Counted from the stretch's first letter, positions 25,143 through 34,553 are shown. The stretch: DNA of 64,000 bases from Agromyces mangrovi (GCF_030296695.1 NZ_AP027737.1:3224001-3288000), one strand, 5' to 3'. A program made the numbers and translations. Notes: generated by a model not told the origin, from the sequence alone.

Positions 25143-26975
25143 TCAGCCCGCGATCGAGTGGCCCTCGGTCATGGGTGCCGTCGTCAGGTACATGCGCTCG
25201 ATCTCGTCGGCGAAGTCGGCGACGATCACGTTGCGCTTGATGCTGAGCTTCGGCGTGAGGTGCCCGCTGTCCTCGGTGAACTCCGTCGGGAGGATCACGA
25301 ACTTGCGGATCGACTCGGCACGCGAGACGCCCTCGTTGGCCTGGTCGATCGAGCGCTGCACCTCGGCCAGGACGGCCGGGTTGGTGCTGGCGTCCTCGAT
25401 GCTCATGCCCGCGTCCTCGCCGTGGTTGTTGAGCCACACGGGGAGCATCTCGGGGTCGAGCGTCACGAGCGCCGAGATGAACGGCTTCTGGTCGCCGACC
25501 ACGACGACCTGGCCGATGAGCGGGTTCGCGCGGATCGGGTCCTCGAGCGCGGCCGGCGCGACGTTCTTGCCGCCCGCGGTCACGATGATCTCCTTCTTGC
25601 GACCGGTGATCGTGAGGAAGCCGTCGTCGTCGAGCGAGCCGATGTCGCCCGTCTTGAACCAGTCGCCGTCGAACGTCTCGGCGGTGGCCTCGGGGTTCTT
25701 CCAGTACTCCTGGAAGACGTTGATGCCCTTGACCTGGATCTCGCCGTCGTCGGCGAGCCGCACCGAGACGCCCGGGAGCGCCGGGCCGACCGTGCCGATC
25801 TTCGACTTCTCGGCGAGGTTCACCGTGGCCGGCGCGGTGGTCTCGGTGAGGCCGTAGCCCTCGAGGATGGTGATGCCGAGCGCGTGGTAGAAGTGGCCGA
25901 GGCGCGGGCCGAGCGGGGCGGACCCCGAGACGGCGTAGCGGACGTTGCCGCCCATCGCCGCACGCAGCTTGCTCAGCACGAGGCGGTCGAGCACGGCGAA
26001 CTTCAGCCGCAGGCCGAGCGGCACCGAGCCGGCCTCGCCGGCCTTCGAGTACGCGACCGCGGCGTCTGCGGCGGCGCGGAAGATCTTGCCCTTGCCGCCG
26101 GTCTCGGCCTTCTGCTCGGAGACGTTGTAGACCTTCTCGAACACGCGCGGCACGGCGAGCAGGAATGTGGGCTTGAACGACCCGAGCGCGGGCAGCAGCT
26201 GCTTCGTGTCGGGCTGGTGGCCGACGCGCACGCCCGCGTGCACGCAGAGCACCGCGATGAAGCGCGCGAACACGTGCGCGGTCGTGATGAACAGCACGGT
26301 CGACGCGCCGTTCGGGTCCATCACGACCTCCTTGAGCGCGACCGCGGCGTTGCGGGAGAGCTCGACGAAGTTCGCGTGGGTGAGCACGCAGCCCTTGGGC
26401 TTGCCCGTCGACCCCGACGTGTAGATGAGCGTGGCGATGTCGGAGCCGACCGCGATCTTCCGGCGGCGCTCGATCTCCTCGTCGGGCACCTCGGAGCCGC
26501 TCGCGACGAGCTTGTCGAGGTCGCCGAGGTCGATCTGCCACACCGAGCGGATGTCGGGGAGCTCGGGGTGCACCTCGTCGAAGCGCGCGAAGTGGTCGGG
26601 CGTCTCGAGAATCGCGGCGACGGCCCCCGAGTCGCCGAGGTTCCACTTGACCTGGCTGGGCGAGCTCGTCTCGTAGACGGGGACGAGCACGCCGCCGGCG
26701 AACCACATCGCGAAGTCGATGAGGGTCCACTCGTACCGCGTCTTGCACATGAGGCCGACCTTGTCGCCGGGCTCGATGCCCGCCGCGACGAAGCCCTTCG
26801 CGAGGGCGACGACCTGGTCGTAGAACTCCCGCGTCGTCACGGGAGACCACGAGTCGCCGTTCGGCAGCGAGAACAGCACCGCGTCGGGGCTCGCCGCGAC
26901 CCGGTCGACCAGCAGGTCGGTGGCGTTTGCCTCGGGATCGGCGGGCACGAGGGCGGGCGAATCGAATTGGATCAC
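25143..26975 (-). CDS. Long-chain acyl-CoA synthetase (AMP-forming)
   Basis: A 610-aa adenylate-forming enzyme activating fatty acids with CoA. The AMP-binding signature is [20 protein letters not shown], near residue 180. [27 protein letters not shown] and [17 protein letters not shown] are the later core motifs, with the catalytic Lys expected near the C-terminus. The sequence resembles actinobacterial FadD15-type enzymes used in lipid metabolism. The start GTG at 26975 (VIQFDSP) has a GAAGGAG ribosome-binding site; reading from farther upstream adds an unconserved 14 residues. Divergent from the glucokinase gene across a compact double promoter. Confidence 0.9.
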   Translation of the reverse strand: MIQFDSPALVPADPEANATDLLVDRVAASPDAVLFSLPNGDSWSPVTTREFYDQVVALAKGFVAAGIEPGDKVGLMCKTRYEWTLIDFAMWFAGGVLVPVYETSSPSQVKWNLGDSGAVAAILETPDHFARFDEVHPELPDIRSVWQIDLGDLDKLVASGSEVPDEEIERRRKIAVGSDIATLIYTSGSTGKPKGCVLTHANFVELSRNAAVALKEVVMDPNGASTVLFITTAHVFARFIAVLCVHAGVRVGHQPDTKQLLPALGSFKPTFLLAVPRVFEKVYNVSEQKAETGGKGKIFRAAADAAVAYSKAGEAGSVPLGLRLKFAVLDRLVLSKLRAAMGGNVRYAVSGSAPLGPRLGHFYHALGITILEGYGLTETTAPATVNLAEKSKIGTVGPALPGVSVRLADDGEIQVKGINVFQEYWKNPEATAETFDGDWFKTGDIGSLDDDGFLTITGRKKEIIVTAGGKNVAPAALEDPIRANPLIGQVVVVGDQKPFISALVTLDPEMLPVWLNNHGEDAGMSIEDASTNPAVLAEVQRSIDQANEGVSRAESIRKFVILPTEFTEDSGHLTPKLSIKRNVIVADFADEIERMYLTTAPMTEGHSIAG

Positions 26976-27047
26976 GGTAGCTCCTTCGGCACCGGTGGGG
27001 GCGGGTCGTCCCGTCATTCGGGCCGACGTCGCTCGGCAGAGTTCATT

Positions 27048-27062
27048 AACTACACTCTAGTT
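27048..27062. promoter_or_regulatory. Overlapping divergent -10 boxes and short palindrome (fadD / glk)
   Basis: AACTA (27048-27052) and TAGTT (27058-27062) form an inverted repeat around CACTC. Reading plus gives TACACT (27051-27056), a -10 for the glucokinase gene; reading minus gives TAGAGT (27054-27059), a -10 for the acyl-CoA synthetase gene. The region 27041-27066 is conspicuously AT-rich for this genome. One bound protein or polymerase could affect both genes. Confidence 0.55.
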
Positions 27063-27124
27063 CAGCGTCCCCCCGGTTCGGTCGGGACCTGCGCTCAATC
27101 CACAACCGGCGAAAGGCTCCCAGC

Positions 27125-28075
27125 GTGCACGCGATCGGCATCGACATCGGGGGCACCAAGATCGCCGGGGCGGTGGTCGACGAGCTCGGCGCGATGGTGC
27201 GCCAGTCGCGCGTCCCGACACCCGCAGGCGACGTCGCCGGCCTCGAGGATGCGGTCGTCGCCATGATCCGGGAGCTCGCGGACGGCACCGACCCGGTCGC
27301 GGTCGGCGTCGCCGCCGCGGGCTTCATCGACGCGTCGCAGTCGGTCGTCTACTACGCGCCGAACATCGACTGGCGCAACGAGCCCTTCCGGGAGAAGCTC
27401 GAGGCGCGCGTCTCGCTTCCCGTCGTGATCGAGAACGACGCCAACGCCGCCGGCTGGGCGGAGTTCCGCTTCGGCGCCGGGCGCCTCGTGAGCGACATGT
27501 GCATGCTCACGATCGGCACCGGCGTGGGCGGTGCGATCGTCGCGAGCGACACGCTCTTCCGCGGCGGGTTCGGCGCGGGCGCCGAGCTCGGCCACATGCG
27601 GCTCGTACCCGGCGGCCTGCCCTGCGGGTGCGGGCAGCGCGGATGCCTCGAGCAGTACGGGTCCGGCCGCGCCCTCATGCGCATGGCCGGCGAGATCGCC
27701 GACGGCGGCGGCATCGGCCTCGGGCTCGCGCGCGTGCGCGCCGAGCGCGGCAAGCTCGACGGGCGCGGCGTCGGCGACCTGATCGCCGAGGGCGACCCCG
27801 GTGCGAACGCCGCGCTGCGCCAGCTCGGCGGATGGATCGGCCAGGGCTGCGCGAGCCTCGCAGCGGTGCTCGACCCGCAGCTGTTCGTGTTCGGCGGTGG
27901 CGTGTCCGCGGCGGGCGAGCGCCTGCTCGAGCCGGTGCGCCGGGCCTTCGTCGAGCACCTCCCGGCACAGGGCTACCACCCCGAGCCCGAGTTCGCGATC
28001 GCCGAGCTGGTCAACGACGCCGGCGTGGTCGGCGCCGCCGACCTCGCGCGCGTGTGGTTCCAGCGGCGCGGCTGA
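27125..28075 (+). CDS. glk: ROK-family glucokinase
   Basis: A 316-aa sugar kinase of the ROK family. The phosphate-binding loop GIDIGGTKIAGAVVD starts at residue 4. ENDANAAGWAEFRFGAG carries the catalytic Asp, and GAELGHMRLVPGG is the sugar-binding motif. The ROK zinc site is CGCGQRGCLE near residue 175. Glucose phosphorylation with ATP is the expected reaction; polyphosphate use cannot be excluded. The GTG at 27125 begins the conserved HAIGIDIGGTK. The following acyltransferase gene starts 38 bases after its stop. Confidence 0.88.
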   Translation: MHAIGIDIGGTKIAGAVVDELGAMVRQSRVPTPAGDVAGLEDAVVAMIRELADGTDPVAVGVAAAGFIDASQSVVYYAPNIDWRNEPFREKLEARVSLPVVIENDANAAGWAEFRFGAGRLVSDMCMLTIGTGVGGAIVASDTLFRGGFGAGAELGHMRLVPGGLPCGCGQRGCLEQYGSGRALMRMAGEIADGGGIGLGLARVRAERGKLDGRGVGDLIAEGDPGANAALRQLGGWIGQGCASLAAVLDPQLFVFGGGVSAAGERLLEPVRRAFVEHLPAQGYHPEPEFAIAELVNDAGVVGAADLARVWFQRRG

Positions 28076-28112
28076 TCGGTATGCTGATGCGGGCCGACGG
28101 GAAGGGGTGACG

Positions 28113-28802
28113 GTGTTCTACTGGATCATGAAGCACATCGTCGTCGGGCCCCTCGTGCTCGGCATCTTCCGCCCGTGGGTGATCGGCCTCGAGAACGTGC
28201 CCAAGTCGGGCGGTGCGATCCTCGCCAGCAATCACCTGTCGTTCATCGACTCGATCTTCCTGCCGCTGGTCGTCGACCGGAACGTCGTCTTCCTCGCCAA
28301 GAGCGAGTACTTCACGGGCCGGGGCATCAAGGGCTGGCTCACGCGCCTCTTCTTCCAGGCCACGGGCCAGCTGCCGATCGACCGGTCGGGCGGCAAGGCC
28401 TCTGAGGCATCCCTCAACACCGGCCTGCGCGTGCTCGGCCGTGGCGAGCTGCTCGGCATCTACCCCGAGGGCACCCGGAGCCCCGACGCCCGGCTGTACC
28501 GCGGTCGCACCGGCGTCGCCCGCATGGTGCTCGAGTCGGGCGTGCCCGTGGTGCCGGTCGCGATGATCGGCACCGACGAGGTGATGCCCATCGGCACGCG
28601 CCTGCCGAAGGTGCGGCGCATCGGCGTCGTCATCGGCGAGCCGCTCGACTTCAGCCGCTTCGAGGGGCTCGAGTCCGACCGCTTCGTGCTCCGCTCCGTG
28701 ACCGACGAGCTGGTGTACCGCCTCCGCGAGCTGAGCGGCCAGGAGTACGTCGACGTCTATGCGAGCTCGGTCAAGGAGAAGCGCGCCGCTCCGACGCGGT
28801 AG
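28113..28802 (+). CDS. 1-acyl-sn-glycerol-3-phosphate acyltransferase family (PlsC-like)
   Basis: A 229-aa membrane-associated acyltransferase. The catalytic H-x4-D motif is in SNHLSFIDSIFLP near residue 38, and the glycerophosphate-binding motif is GIYPEGTRSPD near residue 112; the later VPVAMIGTDEVMP is also typical. It probably acylates lysophosphatidate or a related lipid acceptor. The GTG at 28113 was chosen because the GAAGGGG ribosome-binding site lies 5 bases upstream; the GTG at 28107 overlaps that site. An order of acyltransferase then aroG then PknL-type kinase is also found in Mycobacterium (Rv2182c, Rv2178c, pknL), so this neighbourhood is ancient. Confidence 0.87.
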   Translation: MFYWIMKHIVVGPLVLGIFRPWVIGLENVPKSGGAILASNHLSFIDSIFLPLVVDRNVVFLAKSEYFTGRGIKGWLTRLFFQATGQLPIDRSGGKASEASLNTGLRVLGRGELLGIYPEGTRSPDARLYRGRTGVARMVLESGVPVVPVAMIGTDEVMPIGTRLPKVRRIGVVIGEPLDFSRFEGLESDRFVLRSVTDELVYRLRELSGQEYVDVYASSVKEKRAAPTR

Positions 28803-28879
28803 GCTCGTCCAGTCGCCCGGAGCGGCGGCGCTCATCGTCCACCCGCGCGTTCCCGCGCCCGCACCACCCAGGAAGTGCC

Positions 28880-30247
28880 GTGACCCAGGTCGTCGAACCC
28901 GTCGTGCAGCCCGCTGACTCCGTCATCGCCGGACTCGACGCGTGGCGCGCGCTCCCGATCAAGCAGCAGCCCGAGTGGGGCGACCCGGAGGCGGTCGCGG
29001 CCGCATCGGCGGAGCTCGCGACGCTGCCGCCGCTCGTGTTCGCGGGCGAGGTCGACCGCCTGCGCGACAAGCTCGCGGCCGCCGCGCGCGGCGAGGCGTT
29101 CCTGCTGCAGGGCGGCGACTGCGCGGAGACCTTCGCGGGCGCCACCGCCGACCAGATCCGCAACCGCGTCAAGACCGTGCTGCAGATGGCGGTCGTGCTC
29201 ACCTACGGCGCGTCGATGCCGGTCGTGAAGATGGGGCGCATGGCCGGCCAGTTCGCCAAGCCGCGCTCGAAGGACACCGAGACGCGCGGCGACGTGACGC
29301 TCCCGGCGTACCGCGGCGACATCGTCAACGGCTACGACTTCACGCCCGAGTCGCGCACGGCCGACCCGTCGCGACTGCTGCGCGGCTACCACACCGCGGC
29401 CTCGACGCTGAACCTCATCCGCGCGTTCACCCAGGGCGGGTTCGCCGACCTGCGCCAGGTGCACGCCTGGAACAAGGGCTTCGCGGCGAACCCCGCGAAC
29501 GCCCGCTACGAGACGCTCGCGAAGGAGATCGACCGCGCCGTGCGGTTCATGGACGCGTGCGGCGCCGACTTCGACGAGCTCAAGCGCACCGAGTTCTTCA
29601 CCGGTCACGAAGGCCTGCTCATGGACTACGAGCGCCCGATGACCCGCATCGACTCGCGCACGGGCCTCCCGTACGACACGTCTGCGCACTTCCTCTGGAT
29701 CGGCGAGCGCACCCGAGACCTCGACGGCGCGCACGTCGACTTCCTGTCGCGCGTGCGCAACCCGATCGGCGTGAAGCTCGGGCCGACCACGACGCCCGAC
29801 GACATGCTCGCGCTCATCGAGAAGCTCGACCCCGAGCGCGAGCCGGGCCGGCTCACCTTCATCACGCGCATGGGTGCGGGCCGCATCCGCGAGGCGCTGC
29901 CGCCGCTGCTCGAGGCCATCAAGGCCGCTGACGCGAACCCGCTCTGGGTCACCGATCCGATGCACGGCAACGGGCTCACCACCCCCACCGGCTACAAGAC
30001 GCGTCGCTTCGACGACGTCGTCGACGAGGTCAAGGGGTTCTTCGAGGCGCACCGCGACGCGGGCACGCACCCGGGCGGCATCCACGTCGAGCTCACCGGC
30101 GACGACGTCACCGAGTGCCTCGGCGGTTCGGAGCACATCGACGAGGAGACCCTCGCGACGCGCTACGAGTCGCTCTGCGACCCGCGCCTCAACCACATGC
30201 AGTCGCTCGAGCTCGCCTTCCTGGTCGCGGAGGAACTCGCCCGCTGA
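28880..30247 (+). CDS. aroG: 3-deoxy-7-phosphoheptulonate synthase, class II
   Basis: A 455-aa class II (plant-type) DAHP synthase, the first step of the shikimate pathway, joining PEP and erythrose-4-phosphate. Typical blocks are LLQGGDCAETFAG (metal Cys), RMAGQFAKPRS, YRGDIVNGYDF, GHEGLLMDYE, HFLWIGERTR, PIGVKLGPTT and WVTDPMHGNG, near the expected positions. The length is close to the mycobacterial enzyme. Allosteric control by aromatic amino acids and interaction with chorismate mutase are known in that class but cannot be judged here. The start is the GTG at 28880. A TAGGCT box about 75 bases upstream, at the end of the previous gene, may be its promoter. Confidence 0.95.
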   Translation: MTQVVEPVVQPADSVIAGLDAWRALPIKQQPEWGDPEAVAAASAELATLPPLVFAGEVDRLRDKLAAAARGEAFLLQGGDCAETFAGATADQIRNRVKTVLQMAVVLTYGASMPVVKMGRMAGQFAKPRSKDTETRGDVTLPAYRGDIVNGYDFTPESRTADPSRLLRGYHTAASTLNLIRAFTQGGFADLRQVHAWNKGFAANPANARYETLAKEIDRAVRFMDACGADFDELKRTEFFTGHEGLLMDYERPMTRIDSRTGLPYDTSAHFLWIGERTRDLDGAHVDFLSRVRNPIGVKLGPTTTPDDMLALIEKLDPEREPGRLTFITRMGAGRIREALPPLLEAIKAADANPLWVTDPMHGNGLTTPTGYKTRRFDDVVDEVKGFFEAHRDAGTHPGGIHVELTGDDVTECLGGSEHIDEETLATRYESLCDPRLNHMQSLELAFLVAEELAR

Positions 30248-30261
30248 TCACGGTCGTCGGG

Positions 30262-30303
30262 GAGCGGATGCCTCCCGGCGACGCCGGCACGCGGCATCCG
30301 CTC
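30262..30303. terminator. Bidirectional terminator hairpin between aroG and the PASTA kinase gene
   Basis: GAGCGGATGCC (30262-30272) pairs perfectly with GGCATCCGCTC (30293-30303), 11 bp, and the loop contains a second stem, CCGGC-GAC-GCCGG. It stands between convergent stop codons. It again uses the GGATGCC word. Confidence 0.8.
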
Positions 30304-30309
30304 GTCGAC

Positions 30310-32223
30310 TCAGAGTTCGAGCGTCGCCACCAGCGTGACCGTCGAGTTGCGGATCTGCTCGGTGCCGCCGCCGGGGCTCATCGACTTCACGGTGGCGAGC
30401 CCGACGAACGCCTCGGGGAAGCTGTACTGCACGTCGAACCCGGCGGCTTCGAGCGTGTCGATCGCGTCGGCCAGGTTCTCGCCGACCACGTCGGGCAGCG
30501 GCACCAGGTCCGGCCCCTTCGACACGGTCAGCACGATCGGGTCGCCCGGGCGCACCGGGTCGGTGCTGGTCGCGGCCGACAGCACTAGGTCGGCGGCGAC
30601 GTCGTTGCTGAACTGCGCCTCTGCGAACGACACGTCGAGGCCGGCATCCGCCAGTCGCTGCTCGGCCTCCGCCGACGGGGTGCCGACGACCGAGGGGATG
30701 CCGCCGGCGGAGACGACGAGGGAGAGGGCGCCCTGCTCGGGGTACTCGGCGCCGACCCGCTCGCCGTCGGCGTCCAGCACGGCGATCACGCCGCCGCGGT
30801 CGACGTCGGAGTAGCGGACGTCGGTCTCCTCGGCGACGTCGAAGTCGGCGAGCGCGTCGCGGGCGTCGTCCTCCTGCATCCCGGTGACGTCGGGAACCGC
30901 GAGGATCCGCGGGCCCAGGGAGACGAGGATCTGCACGGTGCCGCCGCGCCGCGCCTCGGTGCCGCCCTCCGGGTCGGTGCCCGAGACGAGTCCCTCCTCG
31001 ATCTCGGGATCGTGCTGCTCGCCCAGGGCCGACTCGAATCCGGCGTCGGCGAGCGCGGCGGCGGCGGCCTCGGGGGAGAGGCCGCTGACGGTCGGCACCG
31101 TCGTGAGCGCCCCGGGGCCGCTGCCGAAGTACCACCCGGTGCCGCCCGCGAGTCCCGCGAGCAGCAGGACCAGCGCGAACAGCCAGTACCCGCGGCGCTT
31201 GCGCCGACGCGTCTGGTCCTCGAGGGCGGCGACGCCGGAGGCGGCGGGCTTCTTCCTCGGCGCGGCGACGGCGGCGCGCCGTTCGCCGAGCACGGTGGTC
31301 GCGGCGGTGGAGTCCGGCACGCCGGTGCCGGCGCCGTCGGGGATCACCGCGGTGGCCTGCCCGGTGGCCGTGCCGGTACCGCGGACGACCGGCTCGATCG
31401 CGCGCAGCTGCTCGAGCATCGCGCGGGCGTCCGCCGGGCGCTCCTCGGGGTCGCGGGCGGTGGCCCAGAGCACGAGCTCGTCGAGCTCCGCGGGCACCGA
31501 CGGCTCCTTCGAGCTCGGGGTGGGCACCGTGTCGTTGGCGTGCTGGTAGGCGATCTGCATCGGCGCCTCGCCGACGTACGGCTGCTCGCCCGTGAGCATC
31601 TCGTAGAGCAGGATGCCGACGGCGTAGATGTCGCTCCGGGCGTCGGCGACGCCCCGCGTGACGAGTTCGGGCGACAGGTACGCGATGGTGCCGAGCAGCG
31701 CCTGCCCCGTCGACGTGTTCGCGCTCGCGGCGCGCGCGAGGCCGAAGTCGCCGAGCTTGATGCGCCCGTCGTCGGCGAGCAGCACGTTCTCGGGCTTCAG
31801 GTCGCGGTGCACGATGCCGGCCTTGTGGGCCGAGGCGAGGCCGGAGAGCACGGCGTCCATGATGTCGACCGACTGCTCGGGGGTGAGCTTCGTGTAGTCC
31901 CTGAGCAGGTCGCGCAGCGTGATGCCGGGGAGGTACTCCATGACGAGGTACGCCATGTCGGAGTCCTGCCCCTGGTCGTAGACGTTCACGACGTTGGGGT
32001 GCGACAGTCGCGCGGCCGAGCGCGCCTCCTGCACGAAGCGCGTCTTGAACGTGTTGTCGTCGGCGAGGTGGCCGTGCATGATCTTGATCGCGACCCGCCG
32101 CTCCAGGCGGAGGTCGGTCGCGAGGTAGACCGTGGCCATGCCGCCGCGCGCGATGCGCGAGCGCACCTGGTAGCGGCCGTCGACGAGACGGCCGACCATG
32201 GGGTCCGCGGGCATGGTGGTCAC
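30310..32223 (-). CDS. PASTA-domain serine/threonine protein kinase, PknL-like
   Basis: A 637-aa receptor kinase. The kinase domain spans residues 10-270, with VAIKIMHG (ATP Lys), GIVHRDLKPENVLLADD (catalytic loop) and LGDFGLARA (metal Asp). A linker, a single transmembrane helix (YWLFALVLLLAGLAGGTGWYF near residue 355) and about four extracellular PASTA repeats follow. PASTA domains bind muropeptides or lipid II. Placement next to an Rv2175c homologue and a polyprenyl synthase matches the pknL locus of Mycobacterium, where PknL phosphorylates Rv2175c. A start at the ATG at 32214 is an alternative to the GTG at 32223; no clear ribosome-binding site decides it. Confidence 0.9.
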   Translation of the reverse strand: MTTMPADPMVGRLVDGRYQVRSRIARGGMATVYLATDLRLERRVAIKIMHGHLADDNTFKTRFVQEARSAARLSHPNVVNVYDQGQDSDMAYLVMEYLPGITLRDLLRDYTKLTPEQSVDIMDAVLSGLASAHKAGIVHRDLKPENVLLADDGRIKLGDFGLARAASANTSTGQALLGTIAYLSPELVTRGVADARSDIYAVGILLYEMLTGEQPYVGEAPMQIAYQHANDTVPTPSSKEPSVPAELDELVLWATARDPEERPADARAMLEQLRAIEPVVRGTGTATGQATAVIPDGAGTGVPDSTAATTVLGERRAAVAAPRKKPAASGVAALEDQTRRRKRRGYWLFALVLLLAGLAGGTGWYFGSGPGALTTVPTVSGLSPEAAAAALADAGFESALGEQHDPEIEEGLVSGTDPEGGTEARRGGTVQILVSLGPRILAVPDVTGMQEDDARDALADFDVAEETDVRYSDVDRGGVIAVLDADGERVGAEYPEQGALSLVVSAGGIPSVVGTPSAEAEQRLADAGLDVSFAEAQFSNDVAADLVLSAATSTDPVRPGDPIVLTVSKGPDLVPLPDVVGENLADAIDTLEAAGFDVQYSFPEAFVGLATVKSMSPGGGTEQIRNSTVTLVATLEL

Positions 32224-32303
32224 CGTTCGAGTGTACGAATCCGCGGGGCGGGCGTCGGACCGAAACACCGCCCGCGCGCGTCATCGAGACGCCATCGTGA
32301 CCG

Positions 32304-32947
32304 CTACGCGGCGGGGGCGCCCGCCGAGCCCGGCAGCACGAGCGACTGGCCGCCGGCGACGAGGCTGCGTGGGTGCAGCCCATTGATGCGGAGGAGGGCG
32401 TCGAGGTCGACGCCGTTGCGATGCGCGACGTCCTCGAGCGAATCGCCCTCGGCGACGGTGCAGCGGCGGATGCCCGTGTCGTGGGCGTGGTCCGCGTGGT
32501 GGGCGCCGCCCTCCGGCACGTCGAGGACGAGTTCGCAGCCGGGAGCGAGGGGCTCGACCAGCCGAGCCCGTTCGTGGCGAGCAGCGATGCGGTCGGGATG
32601 CCGAACCGTGCGGCGATCGTGGAGGCGGTGTCGCCGTCGACGACGGTGTAGGTGGTGCCGGAGGCCCGTCGGGTCGGGTCGCGACGGGGGTTGCCGCGGC
32701 CCCCGGTCGCGCCGCCGTCGGCGGACCCGTTCGCCGGCTGCCGCGCGTGCCGGCCGTGCGCCGTCCCGCCTGCGTGCGCGCCGAATCGCAAGGCGCCCGC
32801 GACGGTGCCGATCACGGCGGTCGGCAGCGTGGCCAGCGTGCGCAGCACCGGGTGCGTGTCGGGCGCCTCGTGGCGTCCGTGCGCGTGGCCGTCGTGCTCC
32901 GCGTGCGCGTCGGCGCCGGTGCCCCCGTGGCGCTCGTTCCCCGTCAT
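32304..32947 (-). CDS. LysM-domain protein (frameshifted here)
   Basis: A protein of about 214 aa. The N-terminal 70 residues are His/Gly/Ala-rich with a short hydrophobic stretch (LATLPTAVIGTVAGALRFG) that may be a membrane anchor. Two LysM modules follow: TYTVVDGDTASTIAARFGI and CTVAEGDSLEDVAHRNGVD, with a GL-x-PRSLVAGGQSLVLPG end. LysM modules bind peptidoglycan. The two modules are in different frames; one extra G in the plus-strand run at 32549-32552 joins NGLGWSSP to LAPGCELVLDV and gives whole codons. It sits between the PASTA kinase and the Rv2175c-like gene, so a cell-wall sensing link is possible but unproven. Confidence 0.75.
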
Positions 32948-33077
32948 CCCAACCCCCGATCGGCTGACGGGGCCAACGTTCGCAGATCCGCCGCCCGCGG
33001 GCAACGCACGCCCGGGCGCGTCGCGGAATCCCGCACCACGGGGTGCGCGACGACCCGGAGCGTGGCACGCTGGAGAC

Positions 33078-33422
33078 GTGACTGAGGAGGCCCTCGAGGC
33101 GACCAACTGGCTGACCGTTCCGGATCTCGTGGAGCTGCTCGGCATCACGCCGAGCCGGGTGCGCCGGCTCTTCGACGATCGCCAGCTCGTCGCGCGGCGC
33201 GTCGACGGGGTGCTCAAGGTGCCCGACTCGTTCGTGCGCGACGGCGAGCCGGTGCACGAGCTGCGCGGCACCGTGATGGTGCTGGGCGACGCGGGCTTCA
33301 GCGACGACGAGGCGGTCGAGTGGCTCGTCTCCGTCGACGACAGCCTGCAGACCACGCCGATCGAGGCGCTCCGCAACGGTCGCAAGACCGAGGTGCGCCG
33401 GGTCGCGCAGGCGCTGGCCTGA
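33078..33422 (+). CDS. Rv2175c-family DNA-binding protein
   Basis: A 114-aa protein with an N-terminal helix-turn-helix (WLTVPDLVELLGITPSRVRRLFDDRQL) and a C-terminal wing and helical domain (GTVMVLGDAGFSDDEAVEWL). In Mycobacterium tuberculosis, Rv2175c binds DNA and loses that ability when PknL phosphorylates its N-terminal Thr. Here Thr residues at positions 2, 9 and 13 are candidate sites. The PknL-like kinase lies 0.9 kb away, convergent beyond the LysM gene. CACGCT (33066-33071) ends 6 bases before the GTG, suggesting leaderless expression. Confidence 0.85.
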   Translation: MTEEALEATNWLTVPDLVELLGITPSRVRRLFDDRQLVARRVDGVLKVPDSFVRDGEPVHELRGTVMVLGDAGFSDDEAVEWLVSVDDSLQTTPIEALRNGRKTEVRRVAQALA

Positions 33423-33428
33423 GCGAAC

Positions 33429-34553
33429 TCAGCTGTCCCGGCGGGCCACCGTCTCGGCGAGTGCCGTGAGCTCGGTGCGCGCCGCGCGGCTGAGCGGTGC
33501 GCCCTGGAGCGCGTCGACGGCCTCCGCCACGCGCGACGTGATGAGCTCCTCGACCTCGTCGACCGCGCCGCAGTCGCGGAGCGTCTGCTGCAGCATCGTG
33601 ATCTGCGCGGCGTCGAGCCCGGGGTCGCCGAGGAGCTCGTCGAGCAGCCGTCGCTGGCCGGGGGCGAGCCGTTCGCGCGCCACGGCGACGAGCACGGTGC
33701 GCTTGCCCTCGCGCAGGTCGTCCCCGCTCGGCTTGCCGGTCGTCGCCGGGTCGCCGTAGACGCCGAGCAGGTCGTCGCGCAGCTGGTAGGCGATGCCGAG
33801 GGGCAGCCCGAACGCGCTCAGCGCGGCCAGTTGCGCGGGGTCGGCGCCGGCGAGCGCGGCGCCGATCCGGAGCGGTGCCTCGATGCTGTACCGGGCGGAC
33901 TTGTAGACGATCACGCGTTCCGCGCGCGCACGCAGCTGCGACTCCGGCTGGCTGCGCCAGGCCTGCTCCTCGAGGATGTCGAGGTACTGCCCGGCGGTCA
34001 CCTCGGCGCGCATGCGCTGGAACTCGCTGCGAGCAGCGGCGGCGTGCGCCGGGTCGCCCGCGACGGCCGTCCCGGCCTGGATGAGGTCGTCCGCCCAGCC
34101 GAGCAGGAGGTCGCCGGCCAGGATGGCCGCCGCCTCGCCGAACGCGTCGGCGTCGCCGTCCCAGCCCGCGTCGCGGTGCAGCGCGCCGAACTCCCGGTGC
34201 GCGCTCGGGGCGCCTCGGCGGGTGTCGGAGTGGTCGATGATGTCGTCGTGCACCAGCGCCGCGGCGTGGAAGCACTCCAGTGCGGCGGCCACCGAGACCA
34301 CTCCGGCCGGGTCCGCGTCGCCGTCGTCGTCCGAGCCGAACGGGTCGAATCCGTCGGAGCGGCCGTGCACGGCCTGCCAGCCCCAGTAGCAGAACAGTGC
34401 CCGGAAGCGCTTGCCGCCGCTGAGAAACCGCCGGGAGAACGTCGCGATCGGATCGAGGTCGGGACTGATCGAGACGAGAATGGAGTGGCGTTCGGTGAGG
34501 AACTCGTCGATCCGGGCGTGCACCAGGTCGACGAGATGGGAGCTTTCCGGCAC
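33429..34553 (-). CDS. Polyprenyl diphosphate synthase (IdsA-like)
   Basis: A 374-aa trans-prenyl synthase with LVHDDIIDHSDTRRG (first DDxxD) near residue 100, and YQLRDDLLGVYGDPATTGKPSGDD (second) near residue 250, quoted here by its key residues DD and GDP. GGKRFRALFCYWGW binds IPP and the allylic substrate. It is distinct from CrtE in this window and probably makes C15-C20 or longer precursors, for example for menaquinone or polyprenyl phosphate. The equivalent locus in M. tuberculosis carries idsA2. The GTG start is supported by TAGGCT on this strand (34560-34565), which ends 6 bases upstream. Confidence 0.9.
   Translation of the reverse strand: MPESSHLVDLVHARIDEFLTERHSILVSISPDLDPIATFSRRFLSGGKRFRALFCYWGWQAVHGRSDGFDPFGSDDDGDADPAGVVSVAAALECFHAAALVHDDIIDHSDTRRGAPSAHREFGALHRDAGWDGDADAFGEAAAILAGDLLLGWADDLIQAGTAVAGDPAHAAAARSEFQRMRAEVTAGQYLDILEEQAWRSQPESQLRARAERVIVYKSARYSIEAPLRIGAALAGADPAQLAALSAFGLPLGIAYQLRDDLLGVYGDPATTGKPSGDDLREGKRTVLVAVARERLAPGQRRLLDELLGDPGLDAAQITMLQQTLRDCGAVDEVEELITSRVAEAVDALQGAPLSRAARTELTALAETVARRDS

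Noticed and set aside
24917..25240. Read-through of def in the unrepaired frame, ending in an Arg/Ser-rich tail
   Set aside because: The conserved QHETDHLDG metal motif is in the alternative frame, so the tail is an artefact of the frameshift.
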